Shown: positions 43,351-54,880 of the stretch, in pieces
How the letters are laid out: each line of letters starts with the position of its first letter
Numbering within the stretch: the first letter of the stretch is position 1
NCBI RefSeq assembly: GCF_037893015.1
Contig: NC_133660.1
Coordinates: 281,605,067 to 281,669,066 of the forward strand
From: Macrotis lagotis
Taxonomy: Eukaryota; Chordata; Mammalia; Peramelemorphia; Peramelidae
Direction of reading: 5' to 3'
DNA length: 64,000 nt
The notes under the pieces: generated by a model
What the model was told of the DNA's origin: nothing
What the model saw: the letters and a program-made list of their open reading frames with translations, nothing else
Database searches by the model: none
Position numbers and translations under genes: made by a program

Positions 43351-46300
43351 AGGAGGACATGGAAGGAGGGGGAAAGGGAGAAAAGGAGGGAGGGAAGGGG
43401 ACAGGAAGGGAGGAATAGAGGGAGAAGGGGAGGGAGGGAGGGAAGGAGAGAAGAGAGAAGGACGGGAGGGGTCCTGCCACAAGCCCAGGCTCTTCATCAC
43501 CTTCTCAGCTTGAACTTGCCTCCTCTGCCTCACTAACCACCTCCTGGACCGGGTTGCCAGAGCTTCCTGCCGGCCCCTCAGATTGGAGCCATCCCTCCCC
43601 CTACTCTTTCGAACCTGCCCCTACTCCCAGCTTCCTGGCATCCTCCTCCTCCAGGTTCCGGGCCCACCCCATGCCCTCCCCCTCCCATCTCTGGATAGCT
43701 CCCAAGCCTTGCCCCTGACCCACTCCTTCCCTGGTCGGTCTCTCCCCCAGGGCCTTTCTCTCCAGCCTACTTTAGGCCCCTAGGGCTTCTCCCCTGCAGG
43801 AATGGGGGCTCCCTCCCCAGACTCCCTGCCTCTGTCTCTCTGAAGCCCAGGCCTGGCTGCCCCCCCTCATAAAGCTGACCCTGCTCCCTGCTGCCACTCA
43901 CTTCAGCTTCTCCACAGGGGCCCTCTGACCTTTCCAGCCTCATTATTGCCCCATTTCTCCCAGCCTAGTCTCCATCATGAATAGGAGCTGGGTTTGGAGT
44001 CAGAAATCCTGAGTTTGGGTCCCTGCTAGGCCTCTTCCTACCTGGGCAATAGAGGACAAATGGCTCCTTCACTCTGAGGCTCAGTTTCCCCTCTGTGAAA
44101 TGAGGCAGTTGGGCCAGATGACCCCAAGGTCCTGCCTGGCTCTAAATCTATGCTCTCCTTGCCTCTGTTGGTCTTCCTCTAAGCCAAGTCCGAAAAGGGA
44201 AGTCTTCCCTAGCGGTTGAGAACTCCTGGGCTTCCTTCACTATCCTGAGGGGAACTGGGAGGGGGGCCATCTTTATCCCCATTACTCCCTGGACGGTCTG
44301 TAGCCTGCCCCACTTCCTCAGGAGATTAGAAGCCCCTGGGGGTTAAGGATGCTGTGATTCATTTTGTTTTGTTTTTTGCCTCAGTCAGACCATCTCAGAG
44401 AGACAAGTCCATCGCTAGGGTAAGAGGATGGAGTCGCGTGGGAAGATCAAGGTTACTGGGGATGTGGGCCCCGGGGGAGAGAAGGTTCAGGGTCAGGGAG
44501 CTGGTTGTCCACACCTGGAGGGGGGGATTGGTCTTGCTCTGCTTGACCCTGAAGGCAGGACCAGGACCCTTGGGTGGAAGGTGGGGAGAGGCAGACTGAG
44601 GTTCAATGAGATCATAGGTTGTTACTTTCCTAAAGCCCAATGGGCTGCCTGCCTGAAGGGAGCGAGCTCCCCATCCCTGGGGTCTCTCAGCACAGGCCGG
44701 GAGGGGTCCCTTTTTCTGAGAGCCCACAGGGAGAGGCTGCCACTCTGCCCCATTCAAGCCCACTCACCTTCACTGAAGAAGGCATCCCAGATGCGAAGAA
44801 CAGTGGCGAAGGGCAGGGAGCGGGCAAAGAGGCAGAGGAACCACTCGGGCAGGTAGAGTAGGGGCCCCACGCCCTGCTGGTGGAGGTGCTTGTGGATCCG
44901 GGGACACAGCTTGCCCAGCAGGGCCGAGAATACCTCAGCATCTAGCCGGATGGCCTCCTTGGGGCAACCCAGGGAAGGAAATTGAGCCTCAGAGCTAAAG
45001 CCTTTCCCCACCCTCAAGGGTGCCCCTCGCTCTTGGCCAAAGGAACTCCCAGGAGATGGGGTCACTCACCATGTGGGGCCCATAGTAGCCTGGCAAGTAG
45101 AATTCACAGATCTGCACCAAACACCAGAAAGCCTCCTGTGGGGGCAGGAGATGAGGTAGGGAAGGGCCAGAAAACAAGGGAAAGTAGGGCCTTCCCCAGG
45201 GGAATAAAGAAAGGCTGATCCTGGGACCCTTCCCAAGGTCATCTCTGGTGAGGAGACTATGGTATGTGCAGGGGCAGTGAGCTCCCTAGGAGCATGGGGG
45301 GAGGGGGACATAGATCATGGCTATCTTGGTAGGAAGAGATTGATGACAGGCTTTGTGGGGGGCTCATCACAGTTGGCAGATGTTCAGTAGGGGATGGGAG
45401 CTGATCAGGGCTAATTTCATAAGGAGCAACGGATAGGGCAATGGACTCATTTAATGGAACGATGGATGATGGATGATGAGGCAACTTTGGGGTGCTATTA
45501 GGGATGATGGGACAGCACTTGACTCCTCAGGGCCAGTAGAGAGGGAGGGAGGCTGGTTCCTTGGGGTCACTCACCTCAGGGGGCATCTGCATGAGCAGCA
45601 CAGCAGCCACAGGTCCCTGGGCCTGGCAGTAGCCCTGCTCAGGCCGGTACAGTGTGTAGGCCTTAAGCACGTTCAGGAGCCCTTGCTGCCTGTGTCAGGA
45701 GAGCCCATTAGGAGCCAGTTGGACCCCGCAGGTCACTGCCTCTCCTCTGATCTCAGGGCCAGCTCACTCCTGACAGGATGGCCAGCCCCAACCCATATGT
45801 GGGTCATAAGCAGTTAGGACCAGCAATCCTCAAAAGAACCAGGGTCTAACCTTGGCTCTGTGACTGTGGGCAGTCCCTGGCCTGCTTTTTTCTCATCTCT
45901 AAAACGAGAGGGGGGCTAGCCAGCCTCTGGCTTCTCCCACCTACTCTGCCATCTCCTAGTCAGGGCCTCCCTTGCAGCTCAGCCTCATCCCTAGGGAGTT
46001 AGGCAGGGTAACCCCCACCCCCCAGCCCCTAGACCCCAGCACTGGCAAGAGCAGGTGTTGGGCCTCAGGCCTCTCTTACCCATGACCCTGGGGGGACAGG
46101 AACATCTCATGCAGGGGAAACTGGCGATGCAGGTCTCTCCCAATCGCCTCCAGCCACTGAGGGTCTCCGGGGGCTGAGACCAGTTCCTGGGTTTAACCAA
46201 GGGCAGGCAAATGGGAGGAAAGGCTAAGGCAGAGCTGGGCCAGAAGCATAGTAATAAAGAGTTTGGACCTGCCCTCCCCTGGGGGCTCTCCAGGCATCCT

Positions 46301-49300
46301 CTGGGAGGCTCCTGGCTCTCATTTTGAGAATTGGATGAGGGGAAGGGGAGGTTGAGAAGGAGTTACTTTAAAAAAAACACAGGTCTCCCCCCCACCACCA
46401 CCATTGTAGACTAGCTCCCCTTCTTCTCCTGCCTGGTTCTCCCCCTGGGCCTTGTTAACTCTGAGTTGATGGGTCCGTGGATGGGAGCTATGAGGAGGAA
46501 GAGACAAAGGGGAGCAGAAGACCCCCGGATCCTCACCTGGTAGGTGCTGGGGTTTTGGGCCTGTCGGCCTTGAGCCCCACATAGCAGGGGCCAGCAGCGG
46601 GCCCGAAGGGCTGATGGGATTCCTTTCCGACACTGAATCTTTACCTGCGAGTGATGGAGCCATCCTCAGCATGACATCCCCTCTCCTCTCCCCAGGAGGC
46701 TGGAATCAGCCTCTCCCTTCCCTCTCCCACCTGCCCAAGCTTCAGGCCCAAACCTTGGGTGGGGGCAGTCGATCAACTGGACACACATCTAGTTCTCTGA
46801 ATAGAGAGAAGGACCAGACTTCCCCTACCTCCCCTCCCACCAAGTACTTGGCTAATCTACAGCCCGTGTCTGTCCCTGTCTCCAGAAGGCCCTTTGTCCC
46901 TTCCCCGATTCCTGAAAACTTGGCTATTAGCTTTGCTCTCTCAGTGGCTTCCTTCTTGAGTTGGGGGCTTCCTCAGCTCAGGGATTCCGTCTAACCCAGG
47001 CACTTTGACAAAGACAAAAAGGTCTTAAAAAGGCCTGAGAACCTGAGGCTGGATGATGCCACTTGTGATAAAGGTTCTAGTTCCCTCAGTGCTGAGATTT
47101 CCCAGGACCACTTGCCTGAACTGAATGGATCTGCACAGTAGTGGTCGCTTCGGGGAGCTGGCTCCATAAGAAGCAGGGACCCCAGGTAGATGGTGTCTCT
47201 GCAGGCCACTGACTCCCAGCCTTCCTCACTCTCCCGAGTCCTGCCCTCATTCTTGGAGAGCTTGGCTCCCATTTAGATGCTCCCTGAAACCCTCCCTCAC
47301 CCCCTTATCAGCCTCAGCTTGAGATTCTAACAGCCCTGCCCTTCAGATGTAAATCCTGGCCTGGCCCCCTTGACCAATTCCCATCTCTTTTTGCTATTAA
47401 TTCCAGCTCTGGGTCATCCCTCCTCCACCCTGGCCTTCTCCACTCTTGGCCCTGCCAGCTGGGCCCTCTACACCCTCAGCTGGGCTCTCACTGTCACAGG
47501 TTGATGACTCACCTCGCACACAACCTTCTCTTCTCTCCCTAAACCCACCACACCAAGAACTCCCAACTGTTTTTTGGTCCCTTCCCACATCTTCAATTCC
47601 ACTGCCTCTCCTCTCACTCCACCGAACCCCTAAACCCGGCTTCTGACCTTATCACTCCACAGAAACTGGCCTCTCCCAAGTGACCAATGCTCTCTTAGCT
47701 ACCAAATCCAATGGTCTTTTCTCAGACCACCTTCTCCTTGACCTCTTTACAGCCATTACCCCTTCCTTGATCCTTTCTTCTAAGTCTTTGGAACACCCCT
47801 GCCCATTTCTCTTCCTCCCTCCCGATGGCTCCATCTGTGTCTCCTTTGCTGGACCCTCTTCCAGATGATGCCCTCTAACCGTGAGTGGTCCTCAGACTTC
47901 AGTCCTGGGTCCTCTTCTCTCCTCCCCTCTGCACTACTTCATTTGGGTGTCTCATCAGCTCCCACGGACTTAATGACCGTCTCCGCTCTGCCATCTATCC
48001 ATCCTGCCCCATCTCTGCCCTTCAGGCATCTTGAACTGGATAGCCAGTAGAACTCTCAACTTTAAAATAGCCAAAACAGAACTCATCTTTCCCCTAAACC
48101 TTCTCAACAGAGCCGAGCACCTCCACTGTGAAATTACTGAAGAAACCAAGGTCCAGTTCATGATCTCCCTTCCCTCCCCTCCTCCATTCCCCTGCACCCT
48201 CTCCTCCGGGTCCAGGGTCTGAGACCGTGGCAGCCCCGCAACTGTCTCTCTGAGAAGACCCCACTCCTCACATTCAAGTCCCTGACAGACAGTGAGTGCT
48301 TTCTAAACAGCCAGCCAGTTATTTGGCCTCCAAACCAGAAGGCCTGGGTTCAAGGCCCACCCCTAAGACATGCTGGGTGTGACCTCCCAGCGACTCTCCA
48401 AGGCCCATACATGGCCACGCTGCCTCCAGCCCATAGGCACAGGTCTCGGAGCTGCAGATACCAGGGATTCTCAGGTTCCTGTTCCCCTCCCTCTTCCCGG
48501 GGTCTAGCCCAGCTTCCCTCCTGTTCCTCCCTGGGATCCTCACCTTCTTGGCCCTACTGGACATGGTCTTCTCCCAGTGTGATGTCATCTCCACCCACTT
48601 CATTTCTCGTTGCCTGATCAGCTCCAGTGGGGTTTGCCCTGGGCTAATGGGGTCGGATAGGACAGGTCATTGGCATCCCTCTTTCCGTCCTCAGTTGGCC
48701 CACTGTCTCACGGCTGGGGGAGGGGTGCAGCTACCTGAGTCTCTCTTATTGTCGTATAATGGGAAGGATGTGGCTTAGAGTATGGTCGGAAGAGGGAGGG
48801 GAATGGGCCTAGTTCCCCCTCCCTGCTAGAACAGCTCAGAGTAGGGGCCAAGGCAACCAAAGGCTGGGCGATGGGGGGGGGGGCTCCTTATCCATTTCTG
48901 GGTCACCCCAGACTTAACCATGCCCATCCCCAGATGCGTCTATCTGCTTTAAGCCTTGTCAGGGTTCTGGGACATTATCAAGCACGGGGAGAGGGTAATA
49001 TTCTAGTATCCTGAGGATCAGGGCTTTCCCCCAAGACCCCTTCACCTCTCACCGACTAGGGCCCAGCTAGCTCCTTATCTCCAGCCCCATTGTGCTTTGC
49101 CCATCTCCTCTGTCTGACGAGAGGCTGGCACTGTTTCCAGTAACCTCTGCCGTCCTCCTCAAAGAGGGATGAATCTGAGCAGAGCTGATGTTTAGTTCGC
49201 TCCCATTTTACAGATGAGCAGACAGGCCTAAAGAAGTCCTTTCTAAAGAATCTTCTGACTTCACATCTCTAGCCCCTTCCCCACCTCTTCCCAGCCCTGA

Positions 49301-49628
49301 GTGCTAACCCACTAAGCTCTGCACACCCTGGGTCACTGAAAACACTTATTGAATTAAATGTCTCATGTTCGGAATTCCATGCAACTGACCTGGCCGGGAT
49401 ACCCAGGGTGCCCCCTTCTCCAGGTGTCTCTGACTGCGTTAGGCCCCAGCCCTCCCCCTGCCCAGCTCACCCTGCCTCCAGGGGCTTGGCACTGCCCCCA
49501 ATGAAGCCAAAACGGTCAGCTTTGCGGTAGGGCTCCGAACCATTGAGTTCCGAGTCTGAGCCAAGGGAGTTGGAGTCATCCTGGATATCGGGGGCCGGGG
49601 CCGGGTCTTCCCCCTGGGCAGCAGCCAT
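41183..49628 (-). CDS. TBC1D10C: TBC1 domain family member 10C (carabin)
   Basis: Carabin is a lymphocyte-enriched TBC protein known to restrain Ras and calcineurin signalling and to act as a Rab GAP. Nine coding exons, high to low: 49471-49628, 48544-48643, 46537-46644, 46080-46186, 45575-45689, 45070-45135, 44768-44957, 41597-41751, 41183-41524. They join to 446 residues, the same length as I recall for human. The start [20 protein letters not shown] leads to the conserved [23 protein letters not shown] catalytic residues are intact: IGRDLHR with arginine finger Arg143 and GYCQAQG with glutamine finger Gln180. The tail has PSIVVH (393-398), a PxIxIT-like calcineurin docking motif, and the conserved [11 protein letters not shown] and SSFLDTRF end. 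Exon 2 uses acceptor CCCCATTAG; a nearer CAG would break the frame. Intron 8 is only 72 nt and open in frame. Confidence 0.96.
41890..42520 (+). mobile_element. L3/CR1 LINE fragment in TBC1D10C intron 7
   Basis: The end reads CCCAGCTTTGTATCATCCAC, AAATGTGATG, then CAGGGCTGGGGACAGACCCC and TGGGGCACTCCACTGGAGAT, a close match to the well-known L3/CR1 block. Earlier parts are more diverged. Confidence 0.75.
43279..43346. repeat. (GA)n microsatellite in TBC1D10C intron 7
   Basis: About 34 GA dinucleotides within a longer GGGA/GAGG purine-rich tract (about 43235-43470). Confidence 0.95.
47340..48240 (+). mobile_element. L2 LINE fragment in TBC1D10C intron 2
   Basis: L2 text includes CCAATGCTCTCTTAGCTACC, AAATCCAATGGTCTTTTCTC, CATCAGCTCCCACGGACTTA and CATCTTGAACTGGATAGCCA, in the L2 order. 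Diverged and truncated; opposite in orientation to TBC1D10C. Confidence 0.75.
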
Positions 49629-49985
49629 GGATTGCCTGCCCCTCTCCTGTACAGAATCAGAAGCTGGTATCCCCCATGCCTGAGATTCAGGGGCAGCTGG
49701 GGGGTTCAGCCCAGGGGTGCCCATCCCCCTCATCCCCCTCCCCCCAGGCCGAGCCCTGGGCTCACACTGACTCCATCACACATGCCTCACCTCACACAGT
49801 TGTTCCTCTGCTCAGCCCCTCAACACACCTCGCTGGTGAGGCGTTGGCGTTCTCTCACTTCCTCCCCAGAATCATTTCCTCCTTAGCCCCAGATGGAGTT
49901 GAGAAGCCCCTGGGTGGGGGTGGGGGTGGGGAGTACCATTCTGCCCTGGCTCCTTCCTGCCCTGGCCCAGCCTCCTGCTCCACAG
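49629..49985 (-). promoter_or_regulatory. TBC1D10C: TBC1D10C 5' UTR and upstream region (inferred)
   Basis: Directly upstream of the ATG the minus strand shows TTCTGATTCTGTACAG before GAGAGGGGCAGG, a plausible acceptor, so the coding exon may be preceded by a non-coding exon. Ets-like cores (GAGGAAAT, GGGGAGGAAGT on the minus strand) lie at 49855-49882. No CpG island or TATA box. Confidence 0.4.
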
Positions 49986-51925
49986 GGAAGGCTGGGACCC
50001 CTTCCCATCACCCGCTATTCAGAGAGCTGGGCCCCCTCCCCATCACCCACTATTCAGAGAGCTGGGCCCCCTCTTCATCACCCGCTATTCGGAGAGCTGG
50101 GGACCCTCCCCATCACCTGTTCTCTAGAAAGCTGGGCCCCCTCCCCATCACTCACTATTCAGAGAGCTGGGCCCCCGCCTCATCACCTGCTCTCTAGAGA
50201 GCTGGGCCCCCCTTCCCATCACCTGCTCTCTAGAGAGCTGGGCCCCCTCCCCATCACCCACTATTCAGAGAGCTGAGCCCCCTCCCCATCACCCGCTATT
50301 CAGAGAGCTGGGCTCCCTCCTCATCACCTGCTCTCTAGAGGGCTGGGCCCCCTCCCCATCACCTGCTATTCAGAGAGCTGGGCCCCCTCCCCATCACCTG
50401 CTATTCAGAGAGCTGGGCCCCCTCCCCATCACCTGCTCTCTAGAGAGCTGGGCCCCCCTCCCCATCACCCACTATTCAGAGAGCTGGACCCCTCCTCATC
50501 ACCTGCTCTCTAGAGGGCTGGGCCCCCTCCCCATCACCCACTATTCAGAGAGCTGGGGACCCTCCCCATCAACTGCTCTCTAGAGAGCTGGGCCCCCTCC
50601 CCATCACCCACTATTCAGAGAGCTGGGCCCCCTCCTCATCACCTGCTCTCTAGAGAGCTGGGCTCCCCTTCCCATCACCTGCTCTCTAGAGAGCTGGGCC
50701 CCCTCCCCATCACCCACTATTCAGAGAGCTGGACCCCTCCTCATCACCTGCTCTCTAGAGGGCTGGGCCCCCTCCCCATCACCCACTATTCAGAGAGCTG
50801 GGGACCCTCCCCATCAACTGCTCTCTAGAGAGCTGGGCCCCCTCCCCATCACCCACTATTCAGAAAGCTGGGCCCCCTCCCCATCACCTGCTCTCTAGAG
50901 AGCTGGGCTCCCCTTCCCATCACCTGCTCTCTAGAGAGCTGGGCCCCCTCCCCATCACCCACTATTCAGAGAGCTGGGCCCCCTCCCCATCACCCGCTAT
51001 TCAGAGAGCTGGGCCCCCGCCTCATCACCCACTATTCAGAGAGCTGGGCCCCCTCCCCATCACCCACTATTCAGAGAGCTGGGGACCCACCCCATCACCT
51101 GCTCTCTAGAGAGCTGGGCCCCCTCCCCATCACCTTCTCTCTAGAGAGCTGGGCCCCCTCCCCATCACCCACTATTCAGAGAGCTGGGCCCCCTCCCCAT
51201 CACCTGCTCTCTAGAGAGCTGGGCCCCCTCCCCATCATCCACTATTCAGAGAGCTGGACCCCCTCCCCATCACCCGCTATTCAGAGAGCTGGGCCCCCTC
51301 CCCATCACCCGCTATTCAGAGAGCTGGGCCCCCGCCTCATCACCTGCTCTCTAGAGAGCTGGGCCCCCTCCCCATCACCCACTATTCAGAGAGCTGGGGA
51401 CCTTCCCCATCACCTGCTCTCTAGAGAGCTGGGCCCCCTCCCCATCACCTTCTCTCTAGAGAGCTGGGCCCCCTCCCCATCACCCACTATTCAGAGAGCT
51501 GGGCCCCCTCCCCATCACCCGCTATTCAGAGAGCTGGGCCCCCTCCCCATCACCCGCTATTCAGAGAGCTGGGCCCCCTCCTCACCTGCTCTCTAGAGAG
51601 CTGGGCCCCCTCCCCATCACCCGCTATTCAGAGAGCTGGGCCCCCGCCGCATCACCTGCTCTCTAGAGAGCTGGGCCCCCTCCCCATCACCCACTATTCA
51701 GAGAGCTGGGCCCCCTCCTCATCACCCACTATTCAGAGAGCTGGGCCCCCTCCCCATCACCCGCTATTCAGAGAGCTGGGCCCCCTCCCCATCACCCACT
51801 ATTCAGAGAGCTGGGCCCCCTCCCTATCACCCACTATTCGGACAGCTGGGCCCCCCCATCACGGGCTCTCCAGAGGGCTGGGCCCCCTCCGCATCACCAG
51901 CTCTCTATCAAAAGAGCTAGCCCCC
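49986..51925. repeat. 35-bp minisatellite, about 55 units
   Basis: The unit is about 35 bp, with the constant part GAGAGCTGGGCCCCCTCCCC followed by ATCACC. Two versions of the variable part alternate: CACTATTCAGAGAG and TGCTCTCTAGAGAG; the second contains the palindrome CTCTCTAGAGAG. Units lie head to tail without other sequence. A seven-unit block around 50460-50700 recurs exactly 245 bp later, so the array has also grown by larger duplications. It fills the space between the heads of TBC1D10C and PPP1CA. Confidence 0.97.
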
Positions 51926-52648
51926 CCATCTAAGCCCCTCCACAAGCTGCTTCAGGGTGGCCCAGAAAAGGCGGGAGGGTCTACCTCCCCACGTGGGGGG
52001 CAGCACGGGGGCTCCCCGGAGGAGGGGTCGGCGCGCCCCCTGCTGGCGCCACCGGAGCCGCTCAGGTCTCAGTGTCCTCCCGGGGACACGCGGCCCCGCA
52101 GGCCTCCCCCTCCCCCTCCCCCGCCCCCCCCCCCCTTCTGCAGCCGGGAATCCGAGGCGGCACAGGGTGCGGGATGTGCCCGGCCCGGGCAGGGGAGCGG
52201 CGCCGCCCGGCGCCGTGGGGCAAGCGCCCCCTCGCGGCCCTCCTGCCTCTCGCCTCCGCCTCCCAGGCCCCGCCCACCCCTCCGGCCTCCCCTCCCCCCG
52301 CCTCCTCCCGCGCTTCCCGCTCCGCCCTCTCCTCCGCTTCTTTTCCGGTTCTGGCCGCAGCCCCGCCCCGCCCCGCCTCCCGCCTCTGTGCCTCCTCCTC
52401 TCGGGGCCGTCCCTTGGCTCGCGGGTCCCGCCCCCTCTCCTCTTCCTATCCGGGCCGTCGGCTCGCCCGCCGCTCCCGCCCCCCGTCGGCGCCTCGTCCT
52501 ATCGGAGCCGCCTTCCCGCTCCCCGGTCCCGCCCCGTCCCCCGCGCCGGCGCGGCGGCGCCCCTCCCGGCCGGAGGGCGGCGCTGTGGCGCGCGGCGCGG
52601 GGCGGAGCCTGGGCGGGGGCCGAGGCCGCGGGCAGAGGGCGGAGGGCG

Positions 52649-52672
52649 CGGCGGCGGCGGCGGCGGCGGCGG
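52649..52672 (+). repeat. PPP1CA: (CGG)8 in the PPP1CA 5' UTR
   Basis: Eight perfect CGG units about 80 bases upstream of the start codon, in the sense orientation of the transcript. Confidence 0.9.
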
Positions 52673-52752
52673 CGTGAGCGGGCGGCGGGCGCGGCGGGCG
52701 CGGCGGGCTCGGGCCGGAGGGACGGAGCCGGGGCCCTCGGGGCGGCGCCGCC

Positions 52753-54321
<1,569 letters not shown>

Positions 54322-54616
54322 CCAGGGACGTCCGATTGTACAGAAATCCTGGTCCCTCTTGGGGACTCTGACCCCGGGAGGGCCTCTAGTTGCAGGGAGC
54401 ACCAAACCTCGGTGTAATTTTCTTTTATAAACAAAATCAAATAAGAGTCGAATTCCCCTCTAGCCCTAACCTGTTCTCCCCCCACCACCGGGAGGGAAGA
54501 GGAAGGCCCCTTGGAACAGGGAGGAAGGCTTGAGTCCTGCTTGGGCTCAGCTACCCTGCCTCAGGCCAGGAGATTCTGGGGACACCAGGCTCTGTGCCCT
54601 TATCTGGTCTTTTTTG

Positions 54617-54622
54617 AATAAA
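54617..54622 (+). terminator. PPP1CA: PPP1CA poly(A) signal
   Basis: AATAAA 295 bases past the stop. The transcript should end near 54640. Confidence 0.85.
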
Positions 54623-54699
54623 TGTCAAAGCTGGATTCTCATTGGCCCGTCAGCCAGCTGCCTTTTGTCCAGGGACGACACAATTCAGGCTCAGGAATC

Positions 54700-54705
54700 T
54701 TTATT
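54700..54705 (-). terminator. RAD9A: RAD9A poly(A) signal
   Basis: Minus-strand AATAAA (plus TTTATT), 175 bases past the RAD9A stop. Cleavage should fall near 54680, within about 50 bases of the PPP1CA end. Confidence 0.85.
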
Positions 54706-54880
54706 GTGTGAGAAGGGGCTGCCCGGGAAGGCCTTGGGGGACGATTGGCTGCCCATCTCCTCCAGGCCCAGGGTGGGAGACACTGCCATCCTCCCCTGGC
54801 ATGAGACAGGCAGAGGGGCATACTCAATGGAAGCTTCCTTCTGAAAAGCTGGCCCAGCTGCTGGTGGCCCCAAGTGCGAT

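Noticed and set aside
48544-48643. Nearer acceptor (CCCAG) for TBC1D10C exon 2
   Set aside because: It would shift the frame; the upstream CATTAG acceptor restores [17 protein letters not shown], which matches the family.
49986-51925. CRISPR-like array of regular repeats
   Set aside because: The units abut with no unique spacers, and the context is a mammalian gene cluster; it is a minisatellite.
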